Positions 6,152 to 12,072 of a DNA stretch of 12,072 bases are shown in pieces. Under the pieces are notes generated by a model. The model searched no databases. It saw only the letters and a list, made by a program, of their open reading frames with translations, and was not told the origin of the DNA. Every line of letters starts with the position of its first letter. Position 1 is the stretch's first letter. The translations under genes and the position numbers were made by a program. The DNA comes from an uncultured Lachnospiraceae bacterium (GTDB lineage: Bacteria > Bacillota_A > Clostridia > Lachnospirales > Lachnospiraceae). The stretch spans positions 1-12,072 of the forward strand of contig CAMOFS010000019.1 of the NCBI GenBank assembly GCA_946613735.1, in the 5' to 3' direction.

Positions 6152-6952
6152 TCACAATGCAAAGACCACCGTCCTTATCAAAGCCAACAAACACAGGTGA
6201 GCAGGATAAAAGACGTAAAATATCCATCTGTTAAATCTATATCCCCTTTTGCCCCGATACTGTGCCAAAAGCGGCAGGGCAATGATCGCCGCAGCAGCCT
6301 CAAATACCCCCGCGGTGACCGCAAGGATGGCGATGATTATCACACCCTCTATAACGGGCTTAGCCTTGAATCTTTTTGCCACATGCGCACCGCATATGGC
6401 AAGCACGCCGCCTGCATCATAGTCCGTTTTCAGGGCATAAGCCGCAAGACACGCCACAGCCACTACTCCGGCATCCAGGATGATCTCCCATACCACCGAA
6501 GGCATCTTTTCATACAGGAGATTCATGATCCATATAGCAGCAAGACCCAGGGCAAGCGTGAAAAAAACATTCTGGTATCCCGGCACCCAAAAATTCTGCC
6601 TCGCATCCCCAACGCCGGTCTGATAAAAACCAAAGGCCATATCAAAGGGCACCTCGGATATAAAGCAAAAAATGATCAGCCTGATCAGGTAGTTTTTCCG
6701 GCTCCTGGTATAGTAAAATCCCTCTGCCATCAAAAAAATGTACAGAGGAAATGCCGTACGTCCTATGGCTCTAAAAACCATATCCAGTACATAAAGAGCA
6801 TTTCCATCCACTATGCGATAGTCACCGCTTGTAATGCTCCACTCCAGGATGGATGCGCCCACGTGATCGATGAGCATGGTTATCAAAGCCACCCATTTAA
6901 GGCCTGATGACGTGACACTGAATCTTGAGTTATCTTTTGTGGCATTTTCCAT
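6152..6952 (-). CDS. TraX family membrane protein
   Basis: The 266-aa, strongly hydrophobic protein matches the TraX family (PF05857), named after the F-plasmid protein required for N-acetylation of pilin. Family motifs appear in order: LKWVALITMLIDHVGA (18-33), GRTAFPLYIFLMAEGF (64-79), SEVPFD (99-104), YQNVFFTLALG (126-136), DYDAGGV (177-183) and FYVFYPAHLCLL (245-256). His30 and His252 are the conserved-looking polar residues inside membrane segments. About eight membrane segments are expected. Most chromosomal TraX proteins in Firmicutes have no conjugation genes nearby, as here, and probably transfer an acyl group to an envelope substrate; that role is inferred from resemblance to integral-membrane acyltransferases. 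It begins 5 nt after the HD-GYP stop and ends 16 nt before the kinase start. The ribosome binding site is weak (GGGAAGAG, eleven bases away), so coupling is likely. Confidence 0.88.
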   Translation of the reverse strand: MENATKDNSRFSVTSSGLKWVALITMLIDHVGASILEWSITSGDYRIVDGNALYVLDMVFRAIGRTAFPLYIFLMAEGFYYTRSRKNYLIRLIIFCFISEVPFDMAFGFYQTGVGDARQNFWVPGYQNVFFTLALGLAAIWIMNLLYEKMPSVVWEIILDAGVVAVACLAAYALKTDYDAGGVLAICGAHVAKRFKAKPVIEGVIIIAILAVTAGVFEAAAAIIALPLLAQYRGKRGYRFNRWIFYVFYPAHLCLLALIRTVVFAL

Positions 6953-6957
6953 TGTGC

Positions 6958-9114
6958 TTATGTCTCTTCCCTTGAAAATGCCTCTGCCACTCTGCGGACC
7001 TCTTCCTCAGATCCCAAAAAGGCCTCTGCCACCTTGGGATCAAAGTGGCTCCCACTGCTTTCTGCGATTATACCCATAGCCTTTTCAAAGGGCATGCCCT
7101 TTTTGTAGCTGCGTGTAGATACCAGTGCATCAAATACGTCAGCCACTGCCATGATCCTTGCAGAAAGCGGGATATCCTCTCCGGACAAGCCGGTGGGATA
7201 GCCGGCACCGTTCCATTTCTCGTGATGGTACAACGCGAGATTCCTTGCTTCATGAAGGTAATCCGCCTGATTCTCCGAATCGGGCATGGTCTCGATGACC
7301 TGATCAATGATCCCTGCTCCGATGGTGGTATGCTGCTTCATGATCTCAAACTCTTCGTCAGTAAGCTTGCCCGGCTTGTTTAAGATCACATCAGATACGC
7401 CTATCTTTCCTATGTCATGAAGAGGTGCCGAGCGGAACACATCATCCACAAATTTATCAGTAAGCTGGTCGGTATATACTCCCCGTATCCTTAACGCGTC
7501 CATGATGATACGGGTGTAGGCTGCGGTTTTTTTGACATGGTCTCCGGTGTTCTCGTCCCTGCTCTCCACCATATCTGCCAGCACCATGATAAGTGCCTCC
7601 TGCATCTCTGATATGGTCTTATTCTTCTCCCGTATATCCTCCACAAAGTGGTAGTTGTCCTCCGTCATACGAAGGAATGACTGGTACAGGTTTTCCACCT
7701 CATCACCGGTATGTATATCCAGCCTCTTAAAAAGCTCCACCAGCTCCTTAAGGGACTGCTCGGAATTGTGGGAAAAATCCTTGGCCACATATGACATTGT
7801 GTTGATGGGTATCAGCATCTGATACTCAATAAGGTAAAGACCTGCCGCAAGGATGAACACAAACAATCCCATAAAAAGAGATATCTGCTGCGCCAAAAAG
7901 GCATGCATCTTGGTACGCAGCTCATTCATGGATATGTCTGCCGCACCATATGCCACCGTCTCCCCGTCGTTGTTTTTGATGGGCTCATATACAGTGAGCA
8001 GCCACCCGTATTTATCATCGGTGATGATTGGCTCAATGGACTCCCCTGCCAAAAGATCAGGCAGGTAATCGGCAAAGCCCTCATCGAAGTCTATCACCGT
8101 ACCCGGCTCGGATCCCGGTACGCCGGCAGTATCCAAGTCAAACACAACATGGCATCCGTCCTCACGGATCTGGTACACATATATGTATTCTATCCCGACG
8201 GAGCTGTTTTTTATATCATAAAGTCTCTTTTGAGTAATGGCATAGCCGGTAGCCGTATGCCCCTCTCTAAGATACCTGTCCACTGAATCCGGGTTAACCG
8301 CTTCAGCCACCAGTCTTGCTGTACCACGACCCAGCTCCTTTTGCTGCTCCACCGTGGCATCACGGTACAATACATAGCTTATGGATATTGCCATGGTAGC
8401 GATAAGCATGGCTGCCGCTGTAAGGGCTACTGTCATTTTAAACTTAAGGGAGGCCTTTCTGCTGTGCTTCCTCTTGAGCTCCTTTAAGGCCTCTCTGGTA
8501 AGGGGCGCCTGTTTCCAGGTATGTATCCTGAAAAGTCTCTGTGTCTCCTCCGGTATGAATCTAAGTACGATAAGCACCACCACCATATTGATGGCCTTGT
8601 CAGCCACGTCTATGATGTAGTCAGCTATAAGCTCTGAAGCAAAGGGTGAGAGGATACCCATCTGGAGGATCACCGATACCAGCCCCGCTGTCCTGGCCTC
8701 CTGTGCAAAGCCATATAAAAACCAGGTCAGCACGGAACCCAGCACACCCCCGATAAGCGCGTAGATCAGTATGGAGATAACTATTGTGTGGAATTTTTTA
8801 AACCATCCGTTATCCACTGCCCACGAGGTAAAAACCGCCATGAGGACATTGAGCATCCCGTAGGACAAGGCCGTAGGATCCGTGGTTATACTGTTGATGG
8901 TAGGACTGATCAGTCCGATGATGATGCCCGGCATATATCCGCCCACGGATGCGGCAAAAATAGTGCCTATACTGTCCAGGTAAAGTGGCAATCCCAGTCC
9001 CGTGGCTATATATGACCCGATTATATTTACAGATGCTCCTATCACAATAAGAGATATTAGCACTGCTGTTTTTTCCTTTAAGCTCCTTCCGGCCGTTTCC
9101 CGAATTATCTGCAT
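6958..9114 (-). CDS. Membrane HD-GYP protein, predicted cyclic-di-GMP phosphodiesterase
   Basis: The 718-aa protein has three parts. Residues 15-187 are membrane segments resembling an ECF transporter S component (LPLYLDSIGTIFAASVGGYMPG, split here only as a motif at 42-63). A membrane helix near 228-250, an extracytoplasmic segment (251-407) with Cache-like strands such as YIYVYQI and TVYEPI, and another helix near 410-430 lead to a HAMP-like stretch. Residues about 505-705 form the HD-GYP domain with H526, HD at 566-567 in LHDIGKIG, H595, HHEKWNGAGYP (630-640) and D659, so the metal-binding set looks complete and the GYP motif is intact. It should hydrolyse cyclic-di-GMP in response to an external or membrane signal. 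The start ATG follows GGGAGG five bases away, 14 nt past the glycosyltransferase stop. Such an enzyme normally favours motility over attachment, consistent with the MCP in the same operon. Confidence 0.92.
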   Translation of the reverse strand: MQIIRETAGRSLKEKTAVLISLIVIGASVNIIGSYIATGLGLPLYLDSIGTIFAASVGGYMPGIIIGLISPTINSITTDPTALSYGMLNVLMAVFTSWAVDNGWFKKFHTIVISILIYALIGGVLGSVLTWFLYGFAQEARTAGLVSVILQMGILSPFASELIADYIIDVADKAINMVVVLIVLRFIPEETQRLFRIHTWKQAPLTREALKELKRKHSRKASLKFKMTVALTAAAMLIATMAISISYVLYRDATVEQQKELGRGTARLVAEAVNPDSVDRYLREGHTATGYAITQKRLYDIKNSSVGIEYIYVYQIREDGCHVVFDLDTAGVPGSEPGTVIDFDEGFADYLPDLLAGESIEPIITDDKYGWLLTVYEPIKNNDGETVAYGAADISMNELRTKMHAFLAQQISLFMGLFVFILAAGLYLIEYQMLIPINTMSYVAKDFSHNSEQSLKELVELFKRLDIHTGDEVENLYQSFLRMTEDNYHFVEDIREKNKTISEMQEALIMVLADMVESRDENTGDHVKKTAAYTRIIMDALRIRGVYTDQLTDKFVDDVFRSAPLHDIGKIGVSDVILNKPGKLTDEEFEIMKQHTTIGAGIIDQVIETMPDSENQADYLHEARNLALYHHEKWNGAGYPTGLSGEDIPLSARIMAVADVFDALVSTRSYKKGMPFEKAMGIIAESSGSHFDPKVAEAFLGSEEEVRRVAEAFSREET

Positions 9115-9128
9115 ATACCCCTCCCGGT

Positions 9129-10079
9129 CTACATATGCCCGATATCACTCTCGTCTATCAGGTATTTGGGCCTGTTTTTGGTCTCCAGATATGTCTTTGC
9201 CAGATACTGGCCGAGTATTCCTATCCCTAAAAGCTGTACCCCCGACACAAGCATGATTATACATACCATGGATGGCCACCCACTTGTAGGATCGCCAAAT
9301 ATAAGAGTTCTTATTATGATAAAAATAATAGCAAAAAACGCCAGCACACAGAAGGTAAGACCTATCACAGAGGAAATGACCAGCGGTACGGTAGAAAATG
9401 CCGTGATCCCCTCCAAAGCGTAGAACACCAACTGCCAGAAGGACCAGCTGGTCTCTCCCGCGGCGCGCTCCACGTTCTCATATTCCAGCCACTTCTTTTT
9501 ATAGCCCACCCAGCCGGTGATGCCCTTGGAAAAGCGGTTGTACTCGCCCATGGATAAAATGGCCCTGACCACCTTTTGATCCATCATCTGGAAGTCACGG
9601 GCTCCGTCCACAACCTCAGTCTCGGATATCCTGTTCATAAGCTTATAAAAAAGTCCCGCAAAAAACGAACGGATAACAGGCTCTCCCCGGCGTGTGACCC
9701 GCCTGCTGCCCACCAGATCCGCTTCGCCCGACTCCAGCACGTCGAGCATCTTAATAAGCATCTCGGGAGGATCCTGCAGGTCCGCATCCATGATGGCCAC
9801 GTAGTCGCCGTCAGCATTCTCCAGTCCTGCATAGATGGCCGCCTCCTTGCCAAAGTTCCTGGAAAAGGAGATATAGTGGATGCTGTCATCTGCTGCCGCC
9901 AGCTCCTTTATGACACGAAGAGTCTGGTCGGTAGAGCCATCGTCAATGAAAAGGATGCCCGCATAGACTTTTGCATCCAGCGAGCTATCCTTTACTTTTC
10001 TTATTCTTTTATAAAACTCCGGCAGTACCTCTTCCTCATTCTTGCAGGGTACTACTACGGTAAGCTTTTTTTTATCCAT
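9129..10079 (-). CDS. GT2 glycosyltransferase, GtrB/DPM1-type (polyprenyl-phosphate sugar transferase)
   Basis: The 316-aa protein has the layout of bactoprenol glucosyltransferases such as GtrB: a GT-A catalytic domain (about 5-230) followed by two membrane helices (about 231-257 and 269-293) and a short basic tail. Key motifs are VVVPCKNEE (8-16), IDDGSTD (45-51), FSRNFGKEAA (72-81) and MDADLQDPP (97-105), whose Asp residues bind the metal and sugar nucleotide. The family transfers a sugar from UDP-sugar to undecaprenyl phosphate on the inner membrane face, supplying an outside glycosylation step. No GtrA-like flippase or dedicated acceptor transferase is visible here. The stop of the MCP gene and this ATG are separated by only two bases (TAGTAATG) with little Shine-Dalgarno sequence, so translation is probably coupled. 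Sugar and acceptor cannot be read from sequence. Confidence 0.92.
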   Translation of the reverse strand: MDKKKLTVVVPCKNEEEVLPEFYKRIRKVKDSSLDAKVYAGILFIDDGSTDQTLRVIKELAAADDSIHYISFSRNFGKEAAIYAGLENADGDYVAIMDADLQDPPEMLIKMLDVLESGEADLVGSRRVTRRGEPVIRSFFAGLFYKLMNRISETEVVDGARDFQMMDQKVVRAILSMGEYNRFSKGITGWVGYKKKWLEYENVERAAGETSWSFWQLVFYALEGITAFSTVPLVISSVIGLTFCVLAFFAIIFIIIRTLIFGDPTSGWPSMVCIIMLVSGVQLLGIGILGQYLAKTYLETKNRPKYLIDESDIGHM

Positions 10080-10081
10080 TA

Positions 10082-12072
10082 CTATTCGATCTTAAAGTTG
10101 TTGACAAAGTCTCCAATAAGAGTCGCGGACTCTGCCACTGTCTGGGCACTCTGATCCACATCACGGCTCTCATCAGCCACCTGCTCGGCAGACTCAACCA
10201 CCTGCTCCACGGTCTCGGTGACCTCGATGGTGCTGGCTGACTGCTCCTCGGAAATAGCTGCAACTGAGGATGCGATCTCATTAACATCATTCATCATACC
10301 GATCATCTCCTCAACAGTATGACCCGTGGTATCCAGATCCCTGAAGATAACGGCGAAGGTATCTCCTGCCACCGCTACAGCCTCAGAACCCTGGGCGATC
10401 TCGTCCATATTGGTCTGGGACTTCTCGGAAAGGTTCCGGATCTGTCCGGTAATATTCTGGATGATACCGGAGATCTCGGTGGTAGCATTGGCACTCTCAT
10501 TGGCCAGGTTGCCTATCTCGTCGGCAACAACCGCGAAGCCGCGTCCCGCCTCACCCGCACGGGCAGCCTCGATAGAAGCATTCAGTGACAAAAGGTTGGT
10601 CTGGGATGAAATGGAGTTGATCATCTCTACGATGGAGTTGATCTTCTGAGCAGACTCATCCACGCTCATTACCACGTCGTTCATCTCGGACATGGAATCT
10701 GCCACGGTGGACATGCTGGCTTTGAGCTTTTCCATATCGTTCTGGCCCTGGTCAGCCTGCTTAAGAAGATTGGCCATGGTCTCAGAGGTCTCATTACCCT
10801 TGTTGGTCAGGTCTGACACAGCCTGTGCCAGGGTAGTCGCATTGTCGGCAAGCTCAGTTACGGAATCGGAGATACCTCCCATGGTATCCCTTATCTGGCC
10901 CATTGAGCTCGACTGCTCTGCTGCCTGACGGTTCAGGTCACCGGATGCAGTCTGTGAGGTCTCAGCCTCAGCTGAAAGTCTCTGGGTAACATTTTGCATA
11001 TCTCCCAGGGTAGCTCTCATCTTTTCCACGTAATCGCTCATGCATTTATTCATGAGGCCAATCTCGTCATTGCCACCCTTTTTGATTTCAACTGTGAAGT
11101 CACCCGCTGTGATATGCTCGATATTATCGGTAAGCTCAGACACGGGATCCGTAACATATTTTTTGGTAAGTGTCATCATTACGAAACCGATCAGGATGAT
11201 CATAATGACCATAAGCACCCAGCAGATCATCTGGAAGCGGTTTAGAGCTCCTAAAACATCCGACTGTGCTACTGAGGATACCATGGTCCAGGGCGTACCG
11301 GGAACCATTGATACCGCAACAAAATATCCGGTCTTGCCATCCTTAAGCTCATATACTCCGGTCTTATCCGCATTGCCGATATATGGCTGGATGGCCTTTA
11401 AAAGGCCGTTGTCCAGATGCTCTGAGACAGTTGATCCGTTGAGCTCAGGCTGATAGAAAGACAAAATATAATCATTATAGAAAAGCAGGGTAGTTCCACT
11501 GCCGAGAGGCTTAAGTGATGCAGTCTCATCCACGATACCCGATAAAAACATATCTATGGAAAGGACACCCTTCCTGCCATCTGTAAGGGTAGTCTCGCGG
11601 GATGCGGAAACCACCAGATCCCCCGTATTACTATCCACATAGGGATCTCCAAATACGAACTCCTCGCTTCCCACGGCCTGCTTGTACCAGTCCTTTTCTG
11701 TGATGACATAATCATCTGCATCGGGAACCCATCCCGAAGCGTCAACCCATGTGCCGTCCTCGAAGCCGCCATACAGGCCGCTGTATGTCATCTCGCTCCA
11801 ATCCGATGAGATACCCAGATAATCCTGGATCTCTTTGGCGTCCGTGATGGGAAGCCTCTCCAGGGTCTCTATATCCTGATTGTAGCCTGAAAGCAGGTTG
11901 GTGACCTCAGCACCAATGGTTGCAGCGTTTTTATCGGAATCACTCTGCAAAGCCTTTTTGGTCATGTCACTGACTATGTTTTTGGCCTGGGATGATAAGA
12001 ACACAATGACAAAGATGATGGATACTGCCACCATGGGAACCAGCACGCGCATAAGCTTGCCGCTGATGCTGG
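10082..12072 (-). CDS. Methyl-accepting chemotaxis protein with dCache-like sensor, N-terminus cut by window edge
   Basis: The frame stays open to the right edge. The ATG at 12052 has no ribosome binding site and is preceded by in-frame codons SISGKL typical of an MCP start, so the true start is just outside. Counting from that ATG: membrane helix 3-21, extracytoplasmic dCache-like domain about 25-268 (DWYKQAV at 121-127, FGDPYVD at 134-140, then a second lobe with LLFYND), membrane helix about 272-295, HAMP about 296-350, and a long coiled-coil signalling domain to 656. The hairpin tip, EAARAGEAGRGFAVVADEI (495-513), is the near-invariant contact site for CheA and CheW. No CheB/CheR-docking pentapeptide is seen at the C-terminus (NNFKIE). 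The ligand is unknown; some dCache sensors bind amino acids, but the full amino-acid motif is not clear here. It is the first visible gene of the signalling operon. Confidence 0.95.
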   Translation of the reverse strand, partial: SISGKLMRVLVPMVAVSIIFVIVFLSSQAKNIVSDMTKKALQSDSDKNAATIGAEVTNLLSGYNQDIETLERLPITDAKEIQDYLGISSDWSEMTYSGLYGGFEDGTWVDASGWVPDADDYVITEKDWYKQAVGSEEFVFGDPYVDSNTGDLVVSASRETTLTDGRKGVLSIDMFLSGIVDETASLKPLGSGTTLLFYNDYILSFYQPELNGSTVSEHLDNGLLKAIQPYIGNADKTGVYELKDGKTGYFVAVSMVPGTPWTMVSSVAQSDVLGALNRFQMICWVLMVIMIILIGFVMMTLTKKYVTDPVSELTDNIEHITAGDFTVEIKKGGNDEIGLMNKCMSDYVEKMRATLGDMQNVTQRLSAEAETSQTASGDLNRQAAEQSSSMGQIRDTMGGISDSVTELADNATTLAQAVSDLTNKGNETSETMANLLKQADQGQNDMEKLKASMSTVADSMSEMNDVVMSVDESAQKINSIVEMINSISSQTNLLSLNASIEAARAGEAGRGFAVVADEIGNLANESANATTEISGIIQNITGQIRNLSEKSQTNMDEIAQGSEAVAVAGDTFAVIFRDLDTTGHTVEEMIGMMNDVNEIASSVAAISEEQSASTIEVTETVEQVVESAEQVADESRDVDQSAQTVAESATLIGDFVNNFKIE

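Noticed and set aside
6136..6162. Nine-residue upstream extension of the hybrid kinase from TTG 6162
   Set aside because: It has no usable ribosome binding site and would place the GGGAGG site inside the coding region.
6137..6907. Plus-strand open frame of 256 codons opposite TraX
   Set aside because: It is antisense to a clear TraX gene, has no recognisable domain and a biased composition (rich in H, K, R, Y). It is a shadow of the minus-strand gene.
6152..6952. TraX as evidence for a conjugative element
   Set aside because: No relaxase, coupling protein, type IV secretion or integrase gene is present, and TraX family members are common on Firmicute chromosomes.
9576..10154. Plus-strand open frame of 192 codons opposite the glycosyltransferase
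   Set aside because: It covers the conserved catalytic region of the glycosyltransferase in antisense, and no motif or ribosome binding site supports it.

Overview
All nine genes in this window lie on the minus strand, so transcription runs from the right end (about 12072) to the left end (1). Shine-Dalgarno sites of the AAAGGAGG type, fairly balanced base composition, and the pairing of VTC and DUF4956 genes with a Cthe_2159-like beta-helix gene all suggest a clostridial Firmicute, most likely Lachnospiraceae (Butyrivibrio-like). That assignment is inferred from gene content and recall, not from any search.

Right block (12072 to 2287), a tightly packed signalling operon. In transcription order it holds: a methyl-accepting chemotaxis protein with a dCache-like sensor (its first codons lie outside the window); a GtrB/DPM1-type polyprenyl-phosphate glycosyltransferase; a membrane HD-GYP protein, expected to be a cyclic-di-GMP phosphodiesterase, with an ECF-S-like membrane front and a Cache-like sensor; a TraX-family membrane protein; a hybrid histidine kinase (membrane domain, HisKA, HATPase, receiver, HPt and an extra C-terminal helical region) that probably starts at TTG; and a two-receiver response regulator with no output domain. 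Gaps between these genes are only 2, 14, 5, 16 and 9 nt, which suggests one transcript linking chemosensing, phosphorelay, cyclic-di-GMP turnover and envelope glycan or lipid-carrier modification. The block ends at a good intrinsic terminator hairpin (2196-2228).

Left block (2177 to 1), a polyphosphate-type cassette: a bacterial VTC-domain protein (candidate polyphosphate polymerase), a DUF4956 membrane protein with a cytosolic ACT-like tail, and a membrane-anchored beta-helix carbohydrate-binding protein that is cut by the left edge. A candidate regulatory region lies upstream of VTC, with two 11-bp-spaced direct repeats of the kind bound by OmpR/PhoB-type regulators. Each of the three genes is preceded by a minus-strand hairpin, a T-run and then the Shine-Dalgarno site. 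The leader before the third gene also forms a composite inverted repeat that looks like a dispersed intergenic element.

No tRNA, rRNA, CRISPR array, transposase or phage gene was seen. No gap without a gene exceeds about 110 nt. The long plus-strand reading frames are shadows of the minus-strand genes.
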